Source: JAZSMS01 sp045536015
GTDB lineage: Bacteria > Bacillota > Clostridia > Christensenellales > QALW01
DNA length: 10,253 bases
Assembly (NCBI GenBank): GCA_045536015.1
Contig: JAZSMS010000139.1
Location: forward strand, 1-10,253
Direction of reading: 5' to 3'
The notes under the pieces were generated by a model that worked only from the letters and a program-made list of their open reading frames with translations, was not told the DNA's origin and searched no databases. Shown here one piece after another: positions 1 to 7,193 of the stretch. Made by a program: the position numbers and the translations under genes. Within the stretch, counting starts at the first letter, position 1, and each line of letters begins with the position of its first letter.

Positions 1-2
1 AT

Positions 3-434
3 AATGCCTACGGCAGAGCAACCATCAATTACTGTAAAAAAGAAATGGTAGCGTTTTCTTGGGTTGAAATGTACAAACAAGAACAAGAAGTATCTCAACT
101 TTACCAAGAGGGAAAAAAGGTTTCCTACGGGAAATTGGAAAAAGGAAAATGGTTACCTGAGTGTAAACTGTGTGATGCTGAGTTCATTAACTCCCTGACC
201 ATTTATCTCAAAACAGATATCGCAACATCCTTGAACTCTGACAATTATTTGCTGCGTGTGTTCGCATATATGGATAGACGAGTTGGAAAGAGAACGCTTA
301 TTAAAATTAAGGACGATGTAGAAAAACTGCCCGATTGGGTGAAACAATTCTATCGGATTCGTTGTGAGGCAGATGGCATTGTTTTCCCGCCTAAACGAAT
401 TACAGACGAAACCGCCGTACTTTTAACTAAATAA
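3..434 (+). CDS. SF0329-like family protein, 5' truncated by window edge
   Basis: The open frame runs from the first complete codon of the window to TAA at 432-434, so the true start lies upstream. The ATG at 45 is internal, because the reading frame before it stays open and reads plausible protein (NAYGRATINY). About 143 residues are visible. The fragment is soluble, charged and lacks membrane segments. The C-terminal part, with DRRVGKRTL followed by a DWVKQFYRIRCEA-type stretch, resembles what I recall of the SF0329 family, small bacterial proteins of unknown function. This is a memory-based match and the family name is tentative. The gene is about 37-40% GC in stretches I counted and uses codons such as CTG and CCC, unlike the roughly 26% GC gene immediately after it. 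That hints at a different origin for at least one of the two. No biochemical role can be assigned. Confidence 0.7.
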   Translation, partial: NAYGRATINYCKKEMVAFSWVEMYKQEQEVSQLYQEGKKVSYGKLEKGKWLPECKLCDAEFINSLTIYLKTDIATSLNSDNYLLRVFAYMDRRVGKRTLIKIKDDVEKLPDWVKQFYRIRCEADGIVFPPKRITDETAVLLTK

Positions 435-437
435 CTA

Positions 438-902
438 ATGATTAAACACTTTTTAAAAAATGTAGAATTACTAAATAAAACATTTAAATTTGTGCCGTTA
501 TTATATGGTTCTTTAGGCTTAGAGTATTTAACAAAAACAAATTTAAGCGCAGATGATATTGATATTTTAATTCCAAAAAGTTTTTTAAAAGAAAGATGGG
601 TTGAATTTAAAAATTTTCTTGAGCAAAACGGCTACGAATTAATTAACGAGTGCGAGCACGAATTTAAAAAGGATAACGTAACGTACGCTTACGCTCAAAT
701 AGAAGAGCTTTCTTGTTTTGCAAAAATTGAAATTTCTGAAATTAACATTATTTGCAAAGAAAACGTACCGTTTATGCTTCTTTCTCTACAACAATATTTA
801 ACGGTATATAAAACTTCTATAAAAGATGGTTACCGAATTAACGTTAGACAGAAAAAGGATGCTGAAAAAATAGAACTTATCAAAAATTTACTAGTAAAAT
901 AA
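438..902 (+). CDS. small nucleotidyltransferase-fold protein, 154 aa
   Basis: The protein begins with a helix and then LLYGSLGLEYL (G24-S25) followed by SADDIDILIP (D40-x-D42). A GS turn followed by a DxD pair on the next strand is the signature of the minimal nucleotidyltransferase (pol-beta-like) fold, where the two aspartates bind metal. Later it has LLSLQQYLTVYKTSIKDGYR and a lysine-rich end. Similar Firmicute proteins exist as orphan genes and, as I recall, are sometimes labelled phosphoribosylanthranilate isomerase; nothing here supports that label. The substrate is unknown. The ATG lies one codon after the upstream TAA and in the same frame, and no Shine-Dalgarno sequence precedes it, so translation probably depends on termination and restart from the upstream gene. 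Base composition is very AT-rich (about 26% GC in 481-600). No HEPN-type partner gene is next to it. Confidence 0.75.
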   Translation: MIKHFLKNVELLNKTFKFVPLLYGSLGLEYLTKTNLSADDIDILIPKSFLKERWVEFKNFLEQNGYELINECEHEFKKDNVTYAYAQIEELSCFAKIEISEINIICKENVPFMLLSLQQYLTVYKTSIKDGYRINVRQKKDAEKIELIKNLLVK

Positions 903-940
903 AAAAGACGCATTTTTATGCGTCTTCTGTTTTATTTTAA
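899..940. terminator. bidirectional Rho-independent terminator between convergent genes
   Basis: A perfect 9-bp stem (905-913 with 918-926, AAGACGCAT/ATGCGTCTT) closes a TTTT loop. On the - strand the stem runs directly into a T-rich tail, giving a strong terminator for the gene at 932-1474. On the + strand it is followed by CTGTTTTATTTT, giving a weaker but usable terminator for the gene ending at 902. The shared position between two converging stop codons supports a double role. Confidence 0.85.
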
Positions 941-1474
941 ATTAGCTTCTTTACCGCTTTTTATCTTATAGGCTATTGTTGCGCCGGTTGCAAGCTCCAT
1001 AACAAACAAGTTTTTCTCAAGCGAATAGCTTGCGATATTTCCGCGCGAAGCACGCCAAACATCTTGACCTTCTTCATCTTTAACGATAACGCCTTTTTTA
1101 TGTACCGAAAAGATAAGACCCTTTTGCGGAAGATAGAAGAAATCAACAAAATCACTTGCAAGCGGAACTATTGAACGAACCTTTTTTTCTTCAATATCAA
1201 ATATTACAACAAAATTATCAGCACCGATATAAAGCATACCGTTATCGGTAACTAAAAGATGAGGCTCTTTATTTGTTGTGCACAGAATACCAAGACCAAA
1301 GTATTCTCCTATTTCGGGGTCGGTAACCGAAACCATATGCCATGCGCTTTCGGTTCCCCTTTTTTGTCCTGCAAAAACACTACCTGCCTCGCAAGCAAGC
1401 AAGTCGCGCTCAAGTGCATCAAAATTACTGTAAGTTTTTGTACGAACGTTAACTGTTCCTAACGTAAAAATCAT
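932..1474 (-). CDS. hypothetical protein, beta-rich, 180 aa
   Basis: I do not recognise this family. The protein has no signal peptide and no membrane segment, so it is probably cytoplasmic. After a short N-terminal part (to about residue 45) the sequence is mostly alternating hydrophobic strands and turns. Segments such as LLVTDNGMLYIG, GLIFSVHKKGVIVKDEEGQDVW and NLFVMELATGATIAYKIKSG look like blades of a beta-propeller, though at most three can be drawn, too few for a closed propeller. The start is supported by GAGG at 1483-1486, 8 nt before the ATG at 1472-1474. The gene follows rsmG in the same direction and has its own promoter at 1510-1537, so it can be expressed apart from the mnmE-mnmG-rsmG operon. 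It ends at the terminator at 905-926. Function unknown; no role in RNA modification is implied beyond position. Confidence 0.75.
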   Translation of the reverse strand: MIFTLGTVNVRTKTYSNFDALERDLLACEAGSVFAGQKRGTESAWHMVSVTDPEIGEYFGLGILCTTNKEPHLLVTDNGMLYIGADNFVVIFDIEEKKVRSIVPLASDFVDFFYLPQKGLIFSVHKKGVIVKDEEGQDVWRASRGNIASYSLEKNLFVMELATGATIAYKIKSGKEANLK

Positions 1475-1509
1475 ATTTAAAACCTCACAAAATCAGATTT
1501 ACAATTTAT

Positions 1510-1537
1510 ATTTTAACAGAATAAGTTATTTTGTCAA
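1510..1537 (-). promoter_or_regulatory. sigma-A-type promoter of the 180-aa gene
   Basis: Read on the - strand, a perfect -35 TTGACA (1532-1537) is followed after 16 nt by -10 TAAAAT (1510-1515), with TG one base before it, an extended -10. It lies between the rsmG stop codon and the ribosome binding site of the next gene, about 36 bp before the start codon. Confidence 0.75.
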
Positions 1538-1548
1538 TGCTTTTATAT

Positions 1549-2250
1549 TTAAAGCGGCTTCTTCTTAGGTGTTCCTGCCTGACGCGGATATTTTTTTAAA
1601 ATTTCGGCATTTTGCTTTATGCAAAGTATATTATGCTCGTTTTCGTTTAGGGAAAAAACAACCTTTTTTAAAAAGCTTGCACCGAGAATTCTAAGCGCAT
1701 TTTGTGCCTCCCGCAATTCCTCGTCAGCCGCAGGTCCCTTCCACGCAAGCATTTCTCCGCCTTTTTTTACAAAAGGTAAATTTAGCTCTGCCAGCACGTT
1801 AAGGCGGGCAACCGCGCGCGAAACAACGTAATCAAAGTTTTGCCTTAATTTAGGATCGTGTGCTAAATCTTCACTTCTTCCGTGAAGCGTTTTAACGTTT
1901 TTAAGTTCTAGCTTTTGGGCAAGCATATCTAAAAACACAAGACGCTTTTTTAGCGAATCAACAAGTAAAAACGAAACGTCATCCCTTGCTATCGCAAGCG
2001 GAACTCCGGGAAAACCTGCGCCCGTACCGATATCTGCACATTTTGCGTTGTTTTTAATTAAATCTCTGCCAAGCAAGCTATCGATAAAATGAGCAGTAAC
2101 AACTTCTTTTTCGTCAGTTATGGCGGTTAAATTTACGTTTTCGTTATACTCAAGCAAAAAATCGCAGTAAATGGCAAATTTTTGATATTTTTCGTCCGTT
2201 AAAAATATCCCTGCCTTTTCAAACTGCTCTTTAATATATTCTGCCGTCAT
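1549..2250 (-). CDS. rsmG: 16S rRNA (guanine-527-N7)-methyltransferase RsmG (GidB)
   Basis: RsmG is a cytoplasmic class I SAM-dependent methyltransferase that makes m7G527 in the 530 loop of 16S rRNA; in several bacteria its loss gives low-level streptomycin resistance. Visible family features are the N-terminal YNENVNLTAI stretch (35-44), HFIDSLL (54-60), the SAM-binding glycine loop DIGTGAGFPGVPLAI (73-87), VSRAVARL in the middle and the basic C-terminal tail ending in GTPKKKPL. The length of 233 residues is close to the family's usual 210-240. The ATG overlaps the TGA of mnmG (ATGA, 2247-2250). A GGGAG ribosome binding site lies 4 nt before the ATG, inside mnmG, so translation is likely coupled. 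It is the last gene of the mnmE-mnmG-rsmG operon. No strong terminator was seen between it and the next gene. Confidence 0.97.
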   Translation of the reverse strand: MTAEYIKEQFEKAGIFLTDEKYQKFAIYCDFLLEYNENVNLTAITDEKEVVTAHFIDSLLGRDLIKNNAKCADIGTGAGFPGVPLAIARDDVSFLLVDSLKKRLVFLDMLAQKLELKNVKTLHGRSEDLAHDPKLRQNFDYVVSRAVARLNVLAELNLPFVKKGGEMLAWKGPAADEELREAQNALRILGASFLKKVVFSLNENEHNILCIKQNAEILKKYPRQAGTPKKKPL

Positions 2251-4118
2251 ATTTCTCCCTTTTCCATAGCAACAAGCAAAACAGCAATATCAGCGGGAGA
2301 AACACCGCTAATTCGGCTTGCTTGTCCTATTGAGGCAGGCTTTTGTTTATCAAGCTTTTGCCTTGCCTCTAAGCGTAAGCCTAAAATTTTACTATAATCA
2401 ATATCTTTTGGTAAAAGTTTTTTTTCAAGCTTTTGCATCTGATTTATCTGCGATTCCTGCTTTTTTAAATATCCGTCGTACTTTATATCGGTTTCAACGG
2501 TAGCCGCTTGTGCATCTGTAAGAACGGGAAGCTCGTTAAACCACAAGCAAAGCTCGTTATAAGAAAACTCCTTGCGTTTGAGCATTTCTTCTAAATAAAG
2601 CGGACCGATAGGCTCTTCCAAACCTTTTTGGGCAAAAATTTCTTTAGTTTTTTTGTATGTAGGTTTAATTGTTTTAAGTGCTTTTTTGGCCTCTTCCTGC
2701 TTTAAAATCTTTTCTTGATAAAAATCATATCTTTCGTTAGTGACAAGCCCAATGTCCCTACCCTTTTGTGTTAAGCGGATATCGGCGTTATCCTGACGCA
2801 ATTTTAATCTGAATTCGGCGCGCGACGTCATCATTCGGTATGGCTCGTTAGTACCTTTAACCGTTAAATCGTCAACAAGCACACCTATATAGCTTTCCGA
2901 ACGCGACAGGATAAACGGTTCTTTACCTAAAACGTAAAGAGCAGCGTTAATTCCTGCAAGTAAGCCCTGTGCGGCGGCTTCTTCATATCCGGAAGATCCG
3001 TTAATCTGTCCTGCACAGTAAAGACCTTCGACCATCTTAACCCCTAGCGTTGGATAAAGTGCAAGCGGGTCAATACAATCGTATTCAATAGCATAGCCGG
3101 GACGAACAACTTCTGCATGCTCAAGACCGGGTATGGTATGTATCATTTCAATCTGCACCTCGGCAGGAAGCGAAGACGAAAGTCCCTGAAGATACATCTC
3201 GTTTGTATATTCGCCTTCAGGCTCAATAAACAACTGATGACGTTCTTTATCCGAAAATTTTACAATTTTATCTTCAATACTAGGGCAGTATCTCGTTCCC
3301 GTACCCTTGATATTTCCGCTATACATCGGCGAACGGTGAAGATTTGCCAAAATAATTTCGTGCGTGCGCTTGTTAGTATACGTTAAATAGCAGGGTTTTG
3401 GCGAAAGCACGGGTTCGGTTGTTAAATATGAAAAATTATACGGTGTAATTTCGCCGTTTTGAATTTCCATTTTATCATAATCGAGTGTTTTTCCGTCAAC
3501 GCGTGCAGGGGTTCCCGTCTTAAAGCGTTGAAGCGGAATACCAAGCTCTTTTAAAGAATCAGACAAAAAACGTGAATTTACAAAGCCGCTTGGACCGCAC
3601 TCACGTTCCCATTCGCCCGTAATAATACGGCTTTTCATATAAACGCCCGAGGCAACTACTATTGCTTTTGCCTCATATTTAGCGCCTATTGCGGTTAACA
3701 AGCCGCAAATTTTACCGTTTTCGGTTAAAAACTTTGCTGCTTCATCTTGCTTTACCGTTAAGTTAGGCTCATTTTCAACCACTTTGCGCATACAAGCCTG
3801 ATATTCTGATTTATCTGCCTGCGAACGAAGAGAATGTACAGCAGGTCCCTTGCTTGTATTAAGCATTTTAATCTGCATTGCCGTTTTGTCGGCACAAATA
3901 CCCATTTGTCCGCCTAAAGCATCAATTTCGCGCACCAAATGCCCCTTACTTGTTCCGCCGATAGCGGGGTTACACGGCATAAAAGCAATAGCATCCTTAG
4001 TAAGCGTTAACAAAAGCGTATTAAGCCCCATTCTTGCACTTGCAAGAGCGGCTTCACATCCGGCGTGTCCTGCGCCGATAACTATAATATCAAATTTTCC
4101 TGCAAAAAACTCTATCAT
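2247..4118 (-). CDS. mnmG: tRNA U34 carboxymethylaminomethyl synthesis FAD enzyme MnmG (GidA)
   Basis: MnmG is the FAD- and NADH-dependent partner of MnmE; the complex installs cmnm5 at uridine 34 of tRNAs reading split codon boxes. The sequence shows the FAD-binding GAGHAG (15-20), CNPAIGG with its conserved cysteine (C49), the second signature YCPSIEDK with its cysteine (C278), and GQINGSSGYEEAA (from about 370), then the helical C-terminal MnmE/tRNA-binding region. The first signature normally reads G-P-x-YCPS, but a threonine replaces the proline here. I start at ATG 4116-4118, which gives 623 residues and a 4-bp ATGA overlap with mnmE. An in-frame TTG at 4130 would add four residues (MCRK) and is less likely. 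An AGGA lies very close to the ATG, so translation is probably coupled to mnmE. Confidence 0.97.
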   Translation of the reverse strand: MIEFFAGKFDIIVIGAGHAGCEAALASARMGLNTLLLTLTKDAIAFMPCNPAIGGTSKGHLVREIDALGGQMGICADKTAMQIKMLNTSKGPAVHSLRSQADKSEYQACMRKVVENEPNLTVKQDEAAKFLTENGKICGLLTAIGAKYEAKAIVVASGVYMKSRIITGEWERECGPSGFVNSRFLSDSLKELGIPLQRFKTGTPARVDGKTLDYDKMEIQNGEITPYNFSYLTTEPVLSPKPCYLTYTNKRTHEIILANLHRSPMYSGNIKGTGTRYCPSIEDKIVKFSDKERHQLFIEPEGEYTNEMYLQGLSSSLPAEVQIEMIHTIPGLEHAEVVRPGYAIEYDCIDPLALYPTLGVKMVEGLYCAGQINGSSGYEEAAAQGLLAGINAALYVLGKEPFILSRSESYIGVLVDDLTVKGTNEPYRMMTSRAEFRLKLRQDNADIRLTQKGRDIGLVTNERYDFYQEKILKQEEAKKALKTIKPTYKKTKEIFAQKGLEEPIGPLYLEEMLKRKEFSYNELCLWFNELPVLTDAQAATVETDIKYDGYLKKQESQINQMQKLEKKLLPKDIDYSKILGLRLEARQKLDKQKPASIGQASRISGVSPADIAVLLVAMEKGEI

Positions 4119-5434
4119 TTTCCTACACAAAACTTTTCAAAAATATTGTTAATTATATCATCAGTAACAGTTTGACCCGTTATTTGTCCCAAAAAGCTCC
4201 AAGCATTAGTTAAGTTAATAGAAACTAAATCAAGCGGTGCATCTTCAAGCGCGCATAAAAGCTCTTCCTTTGCGTTTTTAAGCGCTTCTATATGTCTTTC
4301 CGAGGTAATAGCAAGGCTGGAAGAAGAATCGCTGTTTTGTGCCTTTTTAGTTAAAAACTCAACTACTTTATCCATTCCTTCGCCCGTTAAAGCACTTACA
4401 AAAACCTTTTCCCAAGCAAATGGAGTCAAAACATCTTCTTTTTCGGATAAGTCAGCCTTATTAAATACAAAAAGACCTTCTTTATTTTCAAGCTCTTTAT
4501 CAAGCCATAAGAAATCGTCGCTTTCGCTAACGTCGCTTATGCAAAGCACAATATCACTTTCTGCCGAAGTGTTTCTCGAACGGTCAACACCCGCTTGTTC
4601 GATAACGTCATCGCTTTCTCTTATTCCTGCAGTATCGTAAAGGTGAACTTTAATTCCTGAAAGCTCTAAAACCTCGTGAAGTGTATCGCGCGTTGTTCCC
4701 GCAATCGAAGTAACTATTGCCCTGTTTTCTCCACAAAGATAATTTAAAATTGAAGATTTGCCCGCATTTGGCTTACCAAGAATACAAACCTTTAAGCCGT
4801 CTTTTGTAATTCTTCCGCTTTTATATCCGCCTATCAGCTTTTCTATTTCGTCTAAAAGCTCTAAAACAGTTTGTTTTAGCTTAAACGAAGTCATTTCCTC
4901 GTCAATTTCGTCAGGATAATCAATGCCTGCATCAATAAGCAATAAAACCTGCATTATATCATCCTGATACTTTTTAATTTTTTCGCCAAGCTTACCCGAC
5001 AAAAGATGTGCCGCCGCCTTTAGTGACGCAGATGTATCAGCATCAATCATATCTGCAACGGCTTCAGCCTGCGATAAGTCAATTTTTCCGTTTAAAAACG
5101 CACGACGTGTAAATTCGCCGCTCTGCGCGCATCTTGCACCACAAGCAAAAGTTGCTTCTAAAACAGCCTTTGCCGAAGCATATCCGCCGTGACAATGAAT
5201 TTCGGCACAATATTCGCCCGTATAAGAAGAATTTTTATCAAACTTAACGCAAAGACATTTATCAATAAGTGTTTCGCCGTTAAAAACGGGACCGTAATAC
5301 ATTTTGCGGAATTCCATATTTGGTTTTTTAAACATTTTATCAAGGCAATCAAGTGCATTTTCGCCGCTTATGCGTACTATTGCTATACCGCCTTTTCCTG
5401 CAGGGGTAGAAATTGCCGAAATAGTTTCTTCCAT
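4115..5434 (-). CDS. mnmE: tRNA modification GTPase MnmE (TrmE)
   Basis: MnmE is a dimeric, potassium-activated GTPase that binds a folate one-carbon donor and works with MnmG on tRNA wobble uridine. Domains in order: the N-terminal folate-binding domain (TPAGKGGIAIVRISG), a helical domain with FTRRAFLNGKIDLSQAEAVADMI, and the inserted G domain with G1 GKPNAGKSS (220-228), G2 TTRDT (247-251), G3 DTAG (267-270) and G4 NKAD (325-328). The C-terminus is FCVGK, the family's FC(I/V/L)GK motif with the essential cysteine. The start is ATG 5432-5434 (439 residues). GGAG at 5441-5444 sits 6 nt before it, whereas the in-frame TTG at 5444-5446 overlaps that ribosome binding site and is excluded. It is first in the operon and divergent from the flippase gene. 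Confidence 0.97.
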   Translation of the reverse strand: MEETISAISTPAGKGGIAIVRISGENALDCLDKMFKKPNMEFRKMYYGPVFNGETLIDKCLCVKFDKNSSYTGEYCAEIHCHGGYASAKAVLEATFACGARCAQSGEFTRRAFLNGKIDLSQAEAVADMIDADTSASLKAAAHLLSGKLGEKIKKYQDDIMQVLLLIDAGIDYPDEIDEEMTSFKLKQTVLELLDEIEKLIGGYKSGRITKDGLKVCILGKPNAGKSSILNYLCGENRAIVTSIAGTTRDTLHEVLELSGIKVHLYDTAGIRESDDVIEQAGVDRSRNTSAESDIVLCISDVSESDDFLWLDKELENKEGLFVFNKADLSEKEDVLTPFAWEKVFVSALTGEGMDKVVEFLTKKAQNSDSSSSLAITSERHIEALKNAKEELLCALEDAPLDLVSINLTNAWSFLGQITGQTVTDDIINNIFEKFCVGK

Positions 5435-5460
5435 AAAATTCTCCAAACGTAATTTGTAAT

Positions 5461-5488
5461 ATTATATCACTTTTATTAATAATAGCAA
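5461..5488 (-). promoter_or_regulatory. promoter of the mnmE-mnmG-rsmG operon
   Basis: On the - strand, -35 TTGCTA (5483-5488) and -10 TATAAT (5461-5466) are 16 nt apart, with TG one base before the -10 (extended -10). The distance to the mnmE ATG is about 26 bp, so the leader is short. The -35 overlaps an 8-bp inverted repeat shared with the divergent promoter. Confidence 0.75.
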
Positions 5489-5495
5489 ACTATTA

Positions 5496-5523
5496 TTTAC
5501 AATATAAAAAAAAGTGGTATAAT
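5496..5523 (+). promoter_or_regulatory. promoter of the flippase-mazG transcript
   Basis: -35 TTTACA (5496-5501) and -10 TATAAT (5518-5523) are 16 nt apart, with TG one base before the -10. The start codon of the flippase follows 26 bp later. It is back to back with the mnmE promoter; the two -35 elements are only 7 bp apart. Confidence 0.75.
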
Positions 5524-5549
5524 ATTTTTAAAGTTTGCGAGGTGTATTT

Positions 5550-7193
5550 ATGCAAGATAAGAAAAAATCGTTTTTAAACGGTGCCTTAATTTTAGCCGCT
5601 GCAGGTCTTATTTGTAAGGTTATTGGCGCAATATATAAAATTCCGCTTAGAAATTTTATCGGCGAAGAAGCAATGGGAATTTACTCTATAGTTTATCCCA
5701 TTTATACTTTTTTGCTTATTTTTTCTACCTCAGGCATCCCTACTGCAATAAGCAAATTAGTTGCACAAGAGCGCAGTAAAGGTAATCACGCAGGTGCTCA
5801 CGCGGTATTTATTTCTTCACTTAAAATGCTTTCGATTATCGGCGGTACAACAACTGCACTTATGTTGTTTGGAGCGCCAATGATTTCTTCGTGGCTTAAA
5901 ATAAACTCGCCCGAGCCTATTATGGCGATTGCGTTTTCGCTTTTATTCGTTTCGCTTTTATCTGCCTGGCGCGGCTATTATCAGGGTCTTCAAAATATGA
6001 CGCCCACTGCAATAACGCAGTTAATTGAGCAAATTGTCAAGCTTGCCGCAGGCTTTTACTTTGCGATTTCATGGCAAAATAAATTTGATAATTACGTTTT
6101 GTCTGCCGCAGGTGCACTTTTAGGTATAACTATTTCAGAATTAGCGGCTTTTATCGTTATCTTTGTTATGTACCGCGTTTCAAAAAAGAAAATTATCACG
6201 TTTACCGAAAAAAACCGCACGAAAACGTCTTATCTAAAGCCGCTTTTATTAATTGCAATTCCTATGACATTAGGCGCGGCAATAAAGCCGTTGGTCGACG
6301 GAATTGACTCGATTATGGTTAAAAACATTTTACTTAATAACCTTAATTTTAATTCGGAATACGTTGATGCACTTTACGGTTATTTGAAAAGCGATTGCGG
6401 AACCTTAATAAATATGCCAACCGTATTAACGGTTGCTCTTTCAATGTCTATTGTTCCCGCAATAAGCGACGTACTTGCAAAAAATGATTTTAAAGGTGTA
6501 AAAGCACTTTCTAAAACGTCACTTAAGCTTTCCATAATATTCGGTCTTCCCTGCACCGTTGGCTTTGCGCTTTTATCAAAGGAAATCCTTTCGCTTTTAT
6601 ACACCTATCAGGATAAGCAATATGGAGATATTTTCTTCTCTGCAAGCGATAAACTTGCATGTGCATCAAGCTTTTTGATTATCTTATCAATAGGCGTTTT
6701 ATTCCTTGCAATCGTTCAAACTACGGCAGGTGCGCTTCAGGGAATTGGTAAAGTAACCGTTCCCGTTATAAACCTTGGAATAGGTATGGCGGTTAAAATA
6801 ATTTTAAATCTTATTTTAGTACCTATTCCGCAAATAAATATCTATGGTGTACCGATTGGAACCGTTATCTGCTACGCAATAGCCGCAATTTTAGACGTAA
6901 TTTGCCTTATTAAATACACAAAAATCAGATTTGATTTTAAAAATACGCTACTTCGTCCCGTAGCCGCATCTTTTGTAATGGCGGTTGCTCTTATCGCATT
7001 AAAGGCTATTTTACCTGATTATTCAAGAATTTTTACCGTTATTATAATCGGTGTTGCTGCAGCAGTGTATATTGCCGCACTTATTTTGTTTAACGTTTTT
7101 GACGAAAATGACTTTTCACTTATGCCGGGCGGCAATAAAATACAAAAATTATTTAAAAAGTTAGGCGTAAAAGTACGCAGAGGTGAAGAATGA
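5550..7193 (+). CDS. MOP-superfamily polysaccharide/lipid flippase (SpoVB/YabM/MurJ-like)
   Basis: This is a polytopic inner-membrane protein of 547 residues with about 12-14 hydrophobic segments. It begins with a short basic cytoplasmic stretch (MQDKKKSF) and then LNGALILAAAGLICKVIGAIYKIPL and FIGEEAMGIYSIVYPIY, typical of the SpoVB/YtgP/YabM group of the MATE/MOP flippases. These move undecaprenyl-linked wall or spore-cortex precursors across the membrane. Sequence alone does not separate the sporulation protein SpoVB from a vegetative lipid II flippase or from YabM, so no symbol is given. The position directly before a YabN-type mazG gene favours YabM/SpoVB. The start is ATG 5550 with GAGG at 5539-5542, 7 nt upstream; an in-frame TTG at 5535 lies before the ribosome binding site and is rejected. 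The stop overlaps the next gene (ATGA), so both are probably one transcript. Confidence 0.9.
   Translation: MQDKKKSFLNGALILAAAGLICKVIGAIYKIPLRNFIGEEAMGIYSIVYPIYTFLLIFSTSGIPTAISKLVAQERSKGNHAGAHAVFISSLKMLSIIGGTTTALMLFGAPMISSWLKINSPEPIMAIAFSLLFVSLLSAWRGYYQGLQNMTPTAITQLIEQIVKLAAGFYFAISWQNKFDNYVLSAAGALLGITISELAAFIVIFVMYRVSKKKIITFTEKNRTKTSYLKPLLLIAIPMTLGAAIKPLVDGIDSIMVKNILLNNLNFNSEYVDALYGYLKSDCGTLINMPTVLTVALSMSIVPAISDVLAKNDFKGVKALSKTSLKLSIIFGLPCTVGFALLSKEILSLLYTYQDKQYGDIFFSASDKLACASSFLIILSIGVLFLAIVQTTAGALQGIGKVTVPVINLGIGMAVKIILNLILVPIPQINIYGVPIGTVICYAIAAILDVICLIKYTKIRFDFKNTLLRPVAASFVMAVALIALKAILPDYSRIFTVIIIGVAAAVYIAALILFNVFDENDFSLMPGGNKIQKLFKKLGVKVRRGEE

Larger units (their letters stand above)
5458..5526. 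repeat. nested inverted repeats between divergent promoters
   Basis: The outer arms, 5458-5474 and 5510-5526, match as an inverted repeat in 16 of 17 positions; each contains one -10 element and the AAAAGTG before it. Inside lies a perfect 8-bp inverted repeat, AATAATAG (5478-5485) and CTATTATT (5490-5497), with a CAAA spacer, touching both -35 elements. The two repeats are not centred on the same base. They may be an operator or simply two similar promoters facing away from each other. Confidence 0.6.

Noticed and set aside
438..902. MNT-type antitoxin of a toxin-antitoxin pair
   Set aside because: The adjacent gene shows no HEPN motif or other toxin feature, and the nucleotidyltransferase-like family occurs as orphan genes elsewhere.
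3117..3386. 89-codon open frame on the + strand within the mnmG region
   Set aside because: Antisense to the conserved cysteine-signature region of mnmG; no family features and no convincing ribosome binding site.
4119..4130. Longer MnmG with TTG start adding MCRK
   Set aside because: The ATG at 4118 gives the ATGA overlap seen again at the mnmG/rsmG junction and the usual MnmG length.
3850..4152. 100-codon open frame on the + strand opposite mnmG
   Set aside because: It lies almost wholly antisense to a clearly conserved gene, and its protein is low in recognisable features, consistent with a shadow frame.
5435..5446. Longer MnmE with TTG start adding MENF
   Set aside because: The TTG overlaps the GGAG ribosome binding site that is properly spaced for the ATG at 5434, and family members begin near that ATG.
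5435..5549. Replication origin or DnaA-box cluster near mnmE
   Set aside because: The AT-rich stretch is explained by two promoters, and I saw no TTATCCACA-like boxes in it.
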